Source: Petasospora fabianii
Lineage: Eukaryota; Ascomycota; Saccharomycetes; Phaffomycetales; Wickerhamomycetaceae
Length of the DNA stretch: 64,000 nt
Direction: 5' to 3'
NCBI GenBank assembly: GCA_022641835.1
Contig: CP048715.1
Location: 1,674,001-1,738,000 of the forward strand
Shown: piece after piece, positions 1-9,563 of the stretch
Numbering within the stretch: the first letter of the stretch is position 1
How the letters are laid out: each line of letters opens with the position of its first letter
Position numbers and translations under genes: made by a program
The notes under the pieces: generated by a model
The model's input: only the letters and a program-made list of their open reading frames with translations
Told to the model about the DNA's origin: nothing
Database searches by the model: none

Positions 1-325
1 GTCGTAAACTCGTTGGTTACCCATCCTTCGAGTCTCACTCTCACTAAATGTCTTTGAATTTGTCAAGGCTTTAATCCGTGGAAGTTGATAATCGGTGTAG
101 AGGTGGTTCTTTGAATGATGCAGCATAACATTTCCATGACATGAAAGAGTGACGCTTGAAGCTGACTTTCATGTCGTTGATATTCACGTTAGAAATTATG
201 ACCCAAAAAAATATGAATATTTGTACCCCCGCTGTAGATGCGTCTCATCAATTGATGGTCAAGTCATCCCTAACTACACTTATATCATAAACATTTGTGG
301 ATTTTCCTATATCATAGAACCCACA
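1..325. other. Intergenic, 3' flank of ROK1
   Basis: No gene is supported here. The only open frame of note overlaps the 3' end of ROK1 on the opposite strand and has no recognisable domain. The stretch probably holds the ROK1 3' untranslated region and the flank of a neighbour outside the window. Confidence 0.5.
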
Positions 326-2038
326 TCAATTGTCATTATCTTCATCGTCAACCACAACCTCATGCATGTGTGATTGCAATCTATCCTCTAGTTGCTTCTT
401 CTGTTTAGATTGTTGGATCATATTCTGTCTATGCTTTCTCTGTTGCTTAACAACCTTTGGCACAGTACTGATTTCCTTTCTCTTAATCTGACCACCTTTG
501 ATGTTCTTCTTTTCATTCTTGGTAATCTTGGTCATGTTATCCATCCACTTATCATACTCGGATCCACTCTGCTTCATCACATTAACAATTGGCTTGATTG
601 CAATAGCATCCTCCTTAGTGTAGAAAGTCAAGGCACGACCTTCACGACCACCTCTTCCTGTTCTACCAATTCTGTGAACATAAGCCTGAGCACTATTTGG
701 AACATCATAGTTGATAACCAAATTGACACCTTTGAAATCGATACCTCTAGCCAACACATCCGTACAAATTAATACCCAAATTTCACCTTTTCTAAAACGA
801 TCAATGATCTTCTGTCTCTGAATCTGGGTTCTCTCAGCATGGATCACATCAACGTTCATCTTATCATAGAGTAACTCATGGAACAACGCCTTGGCTCTTG
901 TAATGGATTGCAAAAAGATCAACACTGGTGGCTTAAACTCACTGTTCTGGATGAGTTGTCTAATAGCGACAAGTTTGCCTTCTTCAGATCCTGTGAAGAT
1001 TAATTTTTGTTCAATCGTTTGATTAGCAGCCTCCTTGTGACCAATGATCACTCTAACTGGATGGATCATGATAGAGTTAGCGAGTTCTTCAACACTAGAT
1101 GGGATTGTAGCGGAGAACATCGATCTGCGAAGTTTTGGATTTGTACACTTGGACAAAATGTCATCGGTTTGCTCAACAAAGTTCTTGTCAAAGAGCTTAT
1201 CAGCTTCATCAAAGATGAGGTGTTCCACTGTTCCAAGGTCAAGGGCCTCGTTCTTCACAACGTCAATGAGTCTGAGTGGTGTAGAGATGATGAGATCAAA
1301 TTTATCCTTTTTGATGATGTTGTTTTTAAGCTTTGAGCTAATAGATTTGGATAAGATGGCAATCTTAATGTTTGTCTTCTTTGTTAGTTTTTCACATTCT
1401 TCAAAGATTTGTTGAGCAAGTTCCTTCGTTGGTGATATTATGAGTCCCTTGAGACCACTATTTTCACTCTTTTTAATCTGCTGGATGAGTGGGATCAGGA
1501 AAGCGAGTGTCTTACCGGAACCGGTTGGTGCGCAGGCAACAACGTCCCTGTCAAAGAGGGTGATTGGAATTGCTTCACTCTGGATCGGTGTTGGTTCAGT
1601 GAATCCTGAGTCGATAAGATTATCAAGGATTCTTGCATCGAGCTTGAATCTTGTAATAAGATCCTCGAAGGATCCGATAGGAAGTGGGATATCGTCACCA
1701 GTGACGTTCGCTTGGTAGGATTTTCTTAAAGCCTTAGCCTCTGCAGCGTTAGTGATCTTTGGTGGTGGTGGTGCATTCTCAGCTTCATCCTCTTCGAGAA
1801 TGTCATCATGCATCTTCTCATCTTCCTGTTCATCAGCTGCAAGCTGTTGGGATTTGGCCAAATTTTTAAACTTGTTCGTCTTGAAGAAATCAATCTCCTT
1901 ATCAACTTCCTTCTCCACTTGAATACTCTTCTTCTTCTGATGTTTGGCTCTCTGCTCGGCCGATACAGCAGATTCTGCACCACCCTTAGAGGTCTTAGTG
2001 ACACTTGCACCTCTGGTTAACACTCTTAAGATATCCAT
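326..2038 (-). CDS. ROK1: DEAD-box RNA helicase Rok1
   Basis: ATP-dependent RNA helicase of 570 residues, acting in the nucleolus in early 18S rRNA processing and release of snoRNAs from pre-40S particles (known for the family). The start [13 protein letters not shown] is close to that of S. cerevisiae Rok1. Motifs seen in order: the Q-motif region [13 protein letters not shown], Walker [13 protein letters not shown] in [12 protein letters not shown] in MFSATIPSS, and motif [12 protein letters not shown]. The acidic N-terminus and lysine-rich C-terminus fit nucleolar helicases. No intron is needed. It is divergent from the gene starting at 2287, with 248 bp between the two start codons, so the promoter is probably shared. 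Identification is firm because the N-terminus is Rok1-specific rather than only DEAD-box generic. Confidence 0.93.
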   Translation of the reverse strand: MDILRVLTRGASVTKTSKGGAESAVSAEQRAKHQKKKSIQVEKEVDKEIDFFKTNKFKNLAKSQQLAADEQEDEKMHDDILEEDEAENAPPPPKITNAAEAKALRKSYQANVTGDDIPLPIGSFEDLITRFKLDARILDNLIDSGFTEPTPIQSEAIPITLFDRDVVACAPTGSGKTLAFLIPLIQQIKKSENSGLKGLIISPTKELAQQIFEECEKLTKKTNIKIAILSKSISSKLKNNIIKKDKFDLIISTPLRLIDVVKNEALDLGTVEHLIFDEADKLFDKNFVEQTDDILSKCTNPKLRRSMFSATIPSSVEELANSIMIHPVRVIIGHKEAANQTIEQKLIFTGSEEGKLVAIRQLIQNSEFKPPVLIFLQSITRAKALFHELLYDKMNVDVIHAERTQIQRQKIIDRFRKGEIWVLICTDVLARGIDFKGVNLVINYDVPNSAQAYVHRIGRTGRGGREGRALTFYTKEDAIAIKPIVNVMKQSGSEYDKWMDNMTKITKNEKKNIKGGQIKRKEISTVPKVVKQQRKHRQNMIQQSKQKKQLEDRLQSHMHEVVVDDEDNDN

Positions 2039-2121
2039 GGTTGTCTTTTTAGAGAGTTTTTGTTCATGTGGAGAGAGAGATGAGCTCCCTCAAATTTTTT
2101 GTTCTAAGGCGAATGCGAATA

Positions 2122-2177
2122 AAACGAGTTCGCGAGTTCGACTTCGCGAATCTAAAACCGTTTCCGCGAACTCGTTT
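2122..2177. promoter_or_regulatory. Inverted repeat in the divergent ROK1 promoter
   Basis: Two perfect 13-bp arms, AAACGAGTTCGCG at 2122-2134 and its reverse complement at 2165-2177, flank a 30-bp spacer that holds another TTCGCGAA at 2143-2150. The element lies between two divergent start codons (2038 minus and 2287 plus). A role as a bidirectional regulatory site is inference. Confidence 0.5.
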
Positions 2178-2286
2178 GATAAATGGATTTTTAACTAAAA
2201 GCCTTTTGAAAGAGCTCTTTAATAGTTTGAGGTGATAAATCAGCTGATACAAACCAATAACAGTGTCTGTTGTGAGTACACTGGAG

Positions 2287-3141
2287 ATGGTCGAGGTAAG
2301 CACTAATGATTCTGGTACGTGGAATATGACTCATGAGGAGTTGATCCAGGCGCAGAAGATCACCGCGTTCAGAGATGAGGTCCTTAGGAATGCTAATCCT
2401 ACAAAGATCAAACGTCTCCAACTTGAAAAGAAGATAAGGAAGAACTATAACGATAACAGTGATTACAAGAAGCACATAAGAAGTGGGAGATATGATCTGA
2501 TATCACCTGCGCTGAGGAAGTCGTTGTTCACACCGCCGGAATTACTTGAAAAGGCATACTATGACAACTACAAGCCAAGAGCTGAGAGAGATGATACCAA
2601 GATCACAAGGAAGCCCAGAAAGGATGTTTCATCAAAAGTTTCAGATGCATTTTATGATGAATCTGTAACTTCAAATAGTGTGACTAAGTTGGATACCCCA
2701 GATCAGCATAATGTCCTACAATCATCTACACCAACACCATTACAATTACCCGCCCAATTATTCAACACTGATACACTTCCTCAATTTCAACAAAACACTA
2801 TGATTCCACCTTTCAGTAATGGTAATATGATACCAATGCTACCATTACAACTACCCGGTATGCCTATGTTCCCCGGATTTGCACCACAACAACCCATGAT
2901 GAACATGAACATGAACATGAACATGAACATGAACACGGGTATGAATATGGGAATGAATATGAATGGTGTGAAAACTATGGAGCAACAGGCATACTGGATG
3001 TCAATGATACAGCAGCAACAGCAATATATGCAACAATTGCAGCAATATCACAATATTGGTGGTACTAGTGTCAATCGAGGTGATCAGCAAAGCAATGGTG
3101 AGGAGAATGATACTTCAAGAAGAACACTAGAACCGTATTGA
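2287..3141 (+). CDS. Uncharacterised Met/Asn- and Gln-rich protein
   Basis: I do not recognise this 284-residue protein. The first ATG in frame is at 2287; the frame is open further upstream but only with non-ATG codons. The first ~115 residues are charged and predicted helical, with the segment HEELIQAQKITAFRDEVLR followed by basic stretches, and look like a folded or partner-binding region. The remainder is low complexity: proline-rich, then six tandem ATGAAC hexamers at 2899-2934 coding for Met-Asn repeats, then a Gln-rich stretch around residues 240-258. No signal peptide or membrane segment is visible. A composition like this is common in RNA-binding or P-body-associated yeast proteins, but that is only a resemblance. 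Confidence 0.75.
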   Translation: MVEVSTNDSGTWNMTHEELIQAQKITAFRDEVLRNANPTKIKRLQLEKKIRKNYNDNSDYKKHIRSGRYDLISPALRKSLFTPPELLEKAYYDNYKPRAERDDTKITRKPRKDVSSKVSDAFYDESVTSNSVTKLDTPDQHNVLQSSTPTPLQLPAQLFNTDTLPQFQQNTMIPPFSNGNMIPMLPLQLPGMPMFPGFAPQQPMMNMNMNMNMNMNTGMNMGMNMNGVKTMEQQAYWMSMIQQQQQYMQQLQQYHNIGGTSVNRGDQQSNGEENDTSRRTLEPY

Positions 3142-3222
3142 TACAAGACATGAGTTAATGAAGAACAATACATATCATAATCCATAAGAGGACAATAAGA
3201 GGAGACACTGTAGTTTATTACG

Positions 3223-3374
3223 TCACGTGAAAAAGACTATGAAGTGTGCTTAGCGCTAGGATTACTGCTCAGGTGGTGCAGGGTTGCTGTTTGCCAGGGC
3301 CACTACAGTAAGACAATGCGGGATGATCGCAATCAAGGTGGAGATCTTAAGGGTGGTTCTCGATGGTATAAAAG
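3223..3374 (+). promoter_or_regulatory. Promoter of the one-Cys peroxiredoxin gene: Cbf1-like site and TATA box
   Basis: A TCACGTG E-box (Cbf1/bHLH type) lies at 3223-3229 and a TATAAAAG box at 3367-3374, about 70 bp before the start codon at 3438. The spacing fits a strong, inducible TATA promoter. The factor assignment is by motif only. Confidence 0.45.
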
Positions 3375-3437
3375 GATGACGATATCCCTTGTTTCTTGGT
3401 CTTATGAAATCATTAGTGAGTTCCAAGCAACAACAAA

Positions 3438-3932
3438 ATGACTATTAAGACTAACGATTCCTTCCCAACTGACTACACCTTCCAGTACTTTGACGTCAAC
3501 AAGAAAGACCCTGCAGAGCTTTCCACTAGTGAGTTCAAGAAGGGTACATGGGTTCTTGTTGGTGTTCCAGCTGCCTTTTCTCCTCCATGTTCTGAGCAAC
3601 ATTTGCCATTATACATTGATCAATTGAACTTGTTTGCACAGAAGGGAGCTCGTGTTGTTGTTGTGAATGTGGATAACCTGTTTGCCAACAAGGCATGGGC
3701 TAAGAGCTTTGGAGTTGACGATAAGCAAGATAAGATCTTGTTTGTTTCTGACGTTGGTGGTAAGTTCCTTAAGGCTGCCGGTCTCACCACCACTGAGGTT
3801 CCACCACTTGGTGAGGTTTCTTCGAGATTTGCCCTCGTGGTGAAGGATGGTACCGTTAACTATGTTGGCCAAGAGAAGACTGTTGCTGAAGTTAGCGCCT
3901 CTGCTGCTGACACTGTTCTCAAGTCTCTCTAA
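3438..3932 (+). CDS. Prx5-type peroxiredoxin with a single cysteine
   Basis: Thiol peroxidase of 164 residues in the Prx5/Ahp1 family, reducing hydrogen peroxide and alkyl hydroperoxides. The active-site motif is PAAFSPPC, with the peroxidatic cysteine at residue 51 and Ser in place of the usual Thr of PxxxTxxC. Cys51 is the only cysteine in the protein, so an intramolecular resolving disulfide is impossible; reduction must use an intermolecular partner, glutathione or another thiol. The downstream segment NVDNLFANKAWAKSFGV is typical of Ahp1. The C-terminus is KSL, not a clear peroxisomal signal. It differs clearly from the AHP1-like gene at 23823-24332, so the two are old paralogs. A TATA box lies 64 bp upstream of the start. 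Confidence 0.88.
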   Translation: MTIKTNDSFPTDYTFQYFDVNKKDPAELSTSEFKKGTWVLVGVPAAFSPPCSEQHLPLYIDQLNLFAQKGARVVVVNVDNLFANKAWAKSFGVDDKQDKILFVSDVGGKFLKAAGLTTTEVPPLGEVSSRFALVVKDGTVNYVGQEKTVAEVSASAADTVLKSL

Positions 3933-4153
3933 GTAACTGTTTAGTTCATATGCAATTCGACATCTAACACGATAAGTCAATGCCTTAACATCTGTAGAGA
4001 TCATCACATTCCGTATAGTGAAGTATGTAGTTGGTGGGTCCCCGCGCAGATCATCATAATCAAAACATTCGCGTAGAAGCCGCCACTTGGAAGAGGACTT
4101 CAACTGATCACCAGCCGCTTACAAGAACCACAAAACCTCACATATAACCGCCC

Positions 4154-5911
4154 ATGGAGCTTGATGAGAACCCCTGGGCAGATGACCAGACGGTACAAAC
4201 CCGTTTGGGTTCCTCTGACGGTAGTGATGGCGATACCGCTGGGCTTAAGACGCCGTTCATGCCCTCTCGTTCCACCATCAACAAGTCGAACAAGACACCC
4301 GCTCACAGACAACCGCCACAGCGGTCCCCAGCAAAACAGTCATATATCGGTGGTCAAACACGAGACCTCGTCTATGGTGTCTGTATTGTGAATTTCCATC
4401 ATCTGCGAGGACCTGAGATTGAGTATTCGAATCTCGCAGAGCATCCAGGCTTTGACCTCTCAAGTGTATGGCCATATCTACCATTTCAGGCGCTTCCCGA
4501 TGGAGCTCACTCATTTGAAGAGACTTTCTCTTGTTTCACATTACAATACCCTGGGGATGCCTCTACGCGGCCAACTACCTTGTTTGCCATATCATGTGCT
4601 CGTCAGATTGCCTCTAATGAACTTCTGGAAAAGGATAAGGATGTGACTAGATCTTCGGTGCAAAAGGCCATTGTTGTCATATTGAAACAGCCAATCTATG
4701 GACAGATTAAGGAAAAGTTGAGTATAGTTACAAAGGCTTTCTTTGAGCAGAAAAACTTTGCAGATAAGGTCATTGTTGATGTTCTGTTCCAGAGCTTACA
4801 AGCCATCTACAGTGAAGACGCTACAAGTGTCGATGAGAGTGACTTCTATGCCGGATTATCATTAAGAGAACTTGTACGAGACTTCAAGAAGGACGTATTA
4901 ACAGTGATCAAAGCCATGATGCTTGAGAAGAAAATTGCATTTTATGGTTCTGATCCAACAAAGTTATGCGCTACTGAGTTTGCATTCATTAGTCTAATAC
5001 CAAACTTGATCAACAACTTACTCGATTGTTCATCCCCTTCATTGGATAATTACACCAAGCAGATCAAACCAACATCCAGCTTCCAAACATCAGACAGAAA
5101 CTCTGTTCTTGCATTTGCCGGTTTACCGCTTCAAATCTTTGGTGAAGGTGGTGTCTTTAGTCCTTACTCTCCACTTCAACAATTTGAAGAGTTGAAAAAA
5201 GTTGATTACTATCTAATGGGAACATCCAATGCACTCCTCCTCAATCAGAAACAAGCCATGTGTGATGTTCTCGTTAACTTGGACACATCCACCGTCGAAG
5301 TTATCAATCATGATCTCATCCAACCTCTCCAACTCACCTCACCCGATAAGAAATGGATGTCACAAATCGTTTCAAGTGTATCAGCATCTTGTGCCGAGGG
5401 ATACTCGGGTTTCCTGGGAAGTGACGATTATATCAGATTGCAGTTTGAGGACTATTTGACAGGATTTCTCGCCAGTGTCAAGTATAACAACCTCATTTCA
5501 CGATTTGATGGTGTCCCACCGTCAGAACTGGTTACAAAGGAGTATGATCATAGTCAATTGAAATACTTCAATGTAAACTTTGTCAACATGTGGAAACAAA
5601 CGCATAACTATTCTCTGTTCAACAGAATCACTGATGATCATCTCTTTGACGTTTTTGAACCAAGACACATTTACGTTGAAGAAGGTAAATCCCTAAGTGA
5701 AAGGTTCCAAGTTTTCAAAATGGAAAACTCCAAGAAGTTTGATGATTATAGAAAGGGGCTCTTGGCTAAAGAGAGTAAGGATAATCTGAAACTTAAAACT
5801 GATCTGGAAAAAGTGAATGATCCATCAAGTTCAGAGAGTGCAAAATCAAAATCACCTGGGAAACTCTGGGGCTGGTACTCCAGAAGAAAAGAGAGAGACT
5901 CTGACCAGTAA
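4154..5911 (+). CDS. AVL9: Avl9-family DENN-domain protein
   Basis: A 585-residue member of the Avl9 family (tripartite DENN fold), which acts in exocytic transport from the late Golgi. Family signatures are visible: VYGVCIVNFHHLRGPEIEY around residue 75, WPYLPFQALPDGAHSFEETF, the ISCARQI block, then LSLRELVRDFKKDVL and LLEKKIAFYGSDP-type segments matching human and yeast AVL9. The first ~60 residues are polar and probably disordered, and the C-terminus is basic. At 585 residues it is shorter than S. cerevisiae Avl9 (764) and nearer to the paralog Anr2. I chose AVL9 because the neighbours HOG1, CCW12 and AHP1 are also near AVL9 (YLR114C) in S. cerevisiae. Convergent with RGP1, with 63 bp between the stop codons. 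Confidence 0.85.
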   Translation: MELDENPWADDQTVQTRLGSSDGSDGDTAGLKTPFMPSRSTINKSNKTPAHRQPPQRSPAKQSYIGGQTRDLVYGVCIVNFHHLRGPEIEYSNLAEHPGFDLSSVWPYLPFQALPDGAHSFEETFSCFTLQYPGDASTRPTTLFAISCARQIASNELLEKDKDVTRSSVQKAIVVILKQPIYGQIKEKLSIVTKAFFEQKNFADKVIVDVLFQSLQAIYSEDATSVDESDFYAGLSLRELVRDFKKDVLTVIKAMMLEKKIAFYGSDPTKLCATEFAFISLIPNLINNLLDCSSPSLDNYTKQIKPTSSFQTSDRNSVLAFAGLPLQIFGEGGVFSPYSPLQQFEELKKVDYYLMGTSNALLLNQKQAMCDVLVNLDTSTVEVINHDLIQPLQLTSPDKKWMSQIVSSVSASCAEGYSGFLGSDDYIRLQFEDYLTGFLASVKYNNLISRFDGVPPSELVTKEYDHSQLKYFNVNFVNMWKQTHNYSLFNRITDDHLFDVFEPRHIYVEEGKSLSERFQVFKMENSKKFDDYRKGLLAKESKDNLKLKTDLEKVNDPSSSESAKSKSPGKLWGWYSRRKERDSDQ

Positions 5912-5974
5912 TAAAGTTACATATAATCAAGCAACTTAATATGTTACGTGCATTAATCATAATTCTCCCCCCTT

Positions 5975-7729
5975 CTATATTGTAATTCCACCAAAGACTT
6001 TATCACTTGGAAGGATCGTAACTGGGAGGCGACAGTTGAATTCCAAGCCACCAAGCGATTCCTTAGCAGTAATGAGTCTTCCTGTTGTATCCTCATGTAA
6101 TGTTTGGTTAAGTGTCTCTTCTGTCAAAATGAACTTTATGTTGATGCACCAGCGAGATTCAAACACATTGGTTTTGAACTGAGATGATGCTGATAGTGGG
6201 ATTGGAATCTCAACAGGGGTCAATGTGTGGGAGAAGACCGAGAAGGATTCCTTATAATGCGTTGTGATTGGTGGTGATGATTTCTCTTCTGGATTCACTG
6301 CAAAGGTATCACGTATAAGTTCAAGGTTCTCGAGGGAGATGAGGACACCAGTTGATCTAATCTCTGATGATTCGAAATTGAGGGAGAGTTTGATGGATTC
6401 ACCAATCTTATAAAGGGGTTTAGAGAAACTCAAGGTCGTTATTGACTTCCCATCTCGACTGATGACATATTGAGTTTGTAATTTCATCACTTGTTTCTCC
6501 ATTGTATACCCATCAGTCATAACAATCTTTGGTTCGTCCTGTGAGAGCTCACCTTTGTTATTCAACGCCTCGGTGTATACAGAGATATTCTCTTTGACCT
6601 TTGTGCTTTTGAAATCATCAATGGTTATCTCTTCCTCTGTTGTCCCATTGGTCATTTGCCTAAGTTTATCCAAGAACTTATCCTTCTTTGTTGACTGTGA
6701 AAGTTTTGGTTGTGTCAATGCTGTGTTCTTAATGGTCCTAAAACTGGCCCTTCTTGCCGATGTTGATCCATTCTTAGAGATAACTGATTCACTAACAATA
6801 CTTTGTGGAGATAATAAGATGAAGTTGTCAATAGCAGCAATTGGTTGGTATCCCTTTTGATCAAAATGTGGAGAAACGTTAAGTGGGAAAGTCAAGCTAA
6901 TTGGCTTTGGTAACTTGTCATCTAATGAGGCACCAACGATGAGATGATATTTTATCTGTACAGCCTTACCAATGAATGTAGGAGGTATTCCCTTGGGTAA
7001 TTTGCATTTGAGGTAAAAGACTGGTGTTTCACCATCCTTTAACGTTTGCTCACTGAATAACAATGTCTTTGGAGTAGAGAAGAATGGAACCACGTTATCA
7101 ATGTTGTCAGTTTTCTTCTTCTTCTTCTGCTTATCATCGACATGCAAATCATTCACCTCTGAGTTAAGCATACCACCAATTCCTCCAGTGATCCTTGATA
7201 AGAGACCTTCTTGATCGTTCTTTGACATCTCAAAGCCATCAAGGCCACCAATCTTACCAGAGACAGCAGCTTTCTTCCTTATCTCATTGAATTGGGCATG
7301 GTCGATCAATTCCGGGTTATAAGTCATCACACCAGACAATTGTGCAAATCCAAACATGAGATTAACAGGTTGATTTCTCCAATCTGGCTTCTTTTGCACT
7401 TCGTCATCCATAAACAATGCTCTTGCCGAGTTTGTTAACTGCATCGAGATCCTTCTTCCAAACCATCCACCTTCGGGCTCTTGTGGCTCGGAATTGCCAT
7501 TAGAAGTCGATGTACCATTTGTAGATGCCTCAGTCTGTGTAATGGAGCTCTGATCAACAGATTCATTATCACTTTCAGCGATTGAAGTGACGGGTTTCGG
7601 TACGCCAAAGTGACGGAAGCGAATGATGGCAGACACTTCCTCATCGGCAGGAACTGGATTCTCCTCGTAAACAACCTCAACGCGAACATTCTTAAGCAGC
7701 ATCTGCTCATGGATCGAGTGTGTATGCAT
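5975..7729 (-). CDS. RGP1: Rgp1, subunit of the Ric1-Rgp1 exchange factor
   Basis: A 584-residue protein of the Rgp1 family. Rgp1 pairs with Ric1 to activate the Golgi Rab Ypt6 (human RGP1-RIC1 and RAB6), controlling retrograde transport to the Golgi. The N-terminal segment VEVVYEENPVPADEEVSAIIRFRHFG is the family start, an arrestin-like beta-sandwich. The second half, with the VISRDGKSITTLSFSKPLYK and LSLNFESSEIRSTGVLISLE regions, is the conserved Rgp1 core. A Ser/Thr-rich linker lies at residues 45-80. The first ATG at 7729 is used; Met10 is an alternative. In S. cerevisiae, RGP1 (YDR137W) lies near YCF1 (YDR135C), as it does here. Confidence 0.85.
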   Translation of the reverse strand: MHTHSIHEQMLLKNVRVEVVYEENPVPADEEVSAIIRFRHFGVPKPVTSIAESDNESVDQSSITQTEASTNGTSTSNGNSEPQEPEGGWFGRRISMQLTNSARALFMDDEVQKKPDWRNQPVNLMFGFAQLSGVMTYNPELIDHAQFNEIRKKAAVSGKIGGLDGFEMSKNDQEGLLSRITGGIGGMLNSEVNDLHVDDKQKKKKKTDNIDNVVPFFSTPKTLLFSEQTLKDGETPVFYLKCKLPKGIPPTFIGKAVQIKYHLIVGASLDDKLPKPISLTFPLNVSPHFDQKGYQPIAAIDNFILLSPQSIVSESVISKNGSTSARRASFRTIKNTALTQPKLSQSTKKDKFLDKLRQMTNGTTEEEITIDDFKSTKVKENISVYTEALNNKGELSQDEPKIVMTDGYTMEKQVMKLQTQYVISRDGKSITTLSFSKPLYKIGESIKLSLNFESSEIRSTGVLISLENLELIRDTFAVNPEEKSSPPITTHYKESFSVFSHTLTPVEIPIPLSASSQFKTNVFESRWCINIKFILTEETLNQTLHEDTTGRLITAKESLGGLEFNCRLPVTILPSDKVFGGITI

Positions 7730-7827
7730 CTTATTCCTGTACTGAAGTGTTAGAACGGGGTTAAAGTATATGGATTAATGGGTCAAGTTGTCTGTTGTTG
7801 TTATACGTCTCGGGTATCGGAAATTCG

Positions 7828-7830
<3 letters not shown>

Positions 7831-7862
<32 letters not shown>
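7831..7862. repeat. TC dinucleotide repeat
   Basis: Sixteen uninterrupted TC units in the gap between RGP1 (start at 7729, minus) and the 3' end of the first aldo-keto reductase. It lies about 100 bp upstream of RGP1, just beside a TTCGCG motif at 7824-7829, and may act as a nucleosome-free polypyrimidine tract. Confidence 0.9.
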
Positions 7863-7866
<4 letters not shown>

Positions 7867-7952
7867 TTCGCCTCTTTTACCTCTACATTAATCGATATCT
7901 TTGAGTTCTACAGGTTAACTGGTTATATAAGTAGTTTTAGGTCTTAACTAAG

Positions 7953-9053
7953 CTAACGATTGCTGTTGTGTAGCCCAATAAAGGTTCTCAACTTTGGCTG
8001 GTAAGGCTCCTCCAAGTACTTGATCTCGTCCTCGGTAAGATACACCTCAGACGCACGAGCAAGGTCTTCAAGTCTCTCTAAGCTTCCAATACCTGCAATT
8101 GGTGTACATCCCTTGGAGACTAACCAAGCGAGAGCAACACACGACATCTTTGTGCTCTTTTTCTTGGCCAACTCCTCGACTCGGTTGACTATTTCGATGT
8201 CTGGGGTAGCACCTTGATCTTTCATTGTCAAGGGCTTCATTAGAACAGCCATGGAAGCAGCTCTATGGGTCAAATGGTTCTCATCTGTGGGAACAGGTCT
8301 GGCCAGGGTACCGGAAGCAAGAGCAAAGTATGGAGTCAATCCAACACCGGTCTTGTCACAATAGTAGTTAACCTCATGCTCGTCCTCTCTCTCAAGCAAG
8401 TTGTATCTGCTCTGCATATTGATAAGCTTATGCCAATTGTTCAATTCGGCAATATGCTGAAGCTCAACAAACTCCACAGCTTTCATTGAAGAAGCACCGA
8501 TGTATCTGGTAAGACCCATGTCAACGATGTCGTTGAGAGCCTTCATGGTCTCCTTTGGTGGAGTTTCTGGGTCATATCTATGGATTTGGTAGACGTCAAC
8601 GTAGTCAACATCCAATCTCTTCAAAGAACCTTGGATGGCATCCATCAAATGCTTTCTGCTCAAGCCCTTGTTGTTCACAAAGTCAATCTGGGTGGTCTTT
8701 GGCTTGTGGTCCAAAGCACCAAAGTAGAAATCTGGACCATAGGCATCATCGACTGGTAAGTATGCCTTGGTCATAATGACAACCTTGTCTCTCTTAATGT
8801 TGTATTTCTTCAAGAACTTGCCGAGCAACTTTTCAGATTCACCGTTCGAATAAGCATCAGCAGTGTCAAAAGTTCTGATACCGAGATCATAAGCTCTCTT
8901 TAAGATGGAAAACACCTTTTCTTCATCATCTTCGACCCATGGAGCCCAGGCCTTTGAACCGTATTGCATACACCCTATGATGAACTGGGATACCTTGAGA
9001 CCAGATTTTCCTAGGTTGGTCCATGGGACAGTGATGGTTTGTTCGGTGGACAT
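7953..9053 (-). CDS. Aldo-keto reductase, YPL088W-like (copy 1)
   Basis: A 366-residue NADPH-dependent aldo-keto reductase of the aryl-alcohol dehydrogenase-like group (YPL088W/AAD type). The TIM-barrel tetrad is visible: Asp and Tyr in FDTADAYSNGESEKLLG, Lys in KVVIMTK and His in YQIHRYD. The C-terminal region AWLVSKGCTPIAGIGS is the usual cofactor-phosphate binding part. Substrate unknown; family members reduce aromatic or toxic aldehydes. It lies in tandem with a close paralog at 9564-10673 on the same strand, separated by 510 bp, so each copy probably has its own promoter. Confidence 0.9.
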   Translation of the reverse strand: MSTEQTITVPWTNLGKSGLKVSQFIIGCMQYGSKAWAPWVEDDEEKVFSILKRAYDLGIRTFDTADAYSNGESEKLLGKFLKKYNIKRDKVVIMTKAYLPVDDAYGPDFYFGALDHKPKTTQIDFVNNKGLSRKHLMDAIQGSLKRLDVDYVDVYQIHRYDPETPPKETMKALNDIVDMGLTRYIGASSMKAVEFVELQHIAELNNWHKLINMQSRYNLLEREDEHEVNYYCDKTGVGLTPYFALASGTLARPVPTDENHLTHRAASMAVLMKPLTMKDQGATPDIEIVNRVEELAKKKSTKMSCVALAWLVSKGCTPIAGIGSLERLEDLARASEVYLTEDEIKYLEEPYQPKLRTFIGLHNSNR

Positions 9054-9563
9054 AATGATTTGAGTATGAAGAAGATTAGGGCGTGTTGAGACTCGGGCCC
9101 AAAGGGATCAAAGAGCCATCTTCTGGGACAATGTGTTCCTTATATAGCTCCCTCAAGCTCAACTATAAGAGTCTAAGAAGCACTGTATGAATCTTGTGAG
9201 TCGTTCGTCTTGTAAGTAGCAACTTCTCAGAGGAGTAGAGTACCTCCGCAAACACCGTCCGCTAATTCCGTCAATGTATAATGACCTTTGAATAACTTGG
9301 AGACACCGGGGCTTCGAGAGGTCAATAGGGTTCTGCTTTAAGCCGTAGAAGTTGATAACTCTGTTCTTCTTTTCTTTCTAATCTAAAGTTGTTCCTGGTG
9401 CCCAAGGTCTACTGTTGGGCTTTCTAGCAAATGATTCAGCCAGTCGTCTGTAGTGCTCAATGCAAACTACAAGATACATTGACCATATAAATCATTGTAT
9501 ATCATGAAAGTCTAGATACTATTTACTGCTAGACATTGACAAGAAAAAACATTTGAATAGAAC
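9054..9563. other. Intergenic, promoter of aldo-keto reductase copy 1
   Basis: No gene seen. A TATATA-like sequence (cttatatagc) near 9132-9141 lies about 80 bp upstream of the copy-1 start codon (9053, minus). The remainder is promoter plus the 3' flank of copy 2. Confidence 0.5.

Noticed and set aside
149-373. Small open frame at the left edge
   Set aside because: Overlaps the 3' end of ROK1 on the other strand and has no domain or composition bias of a gene.
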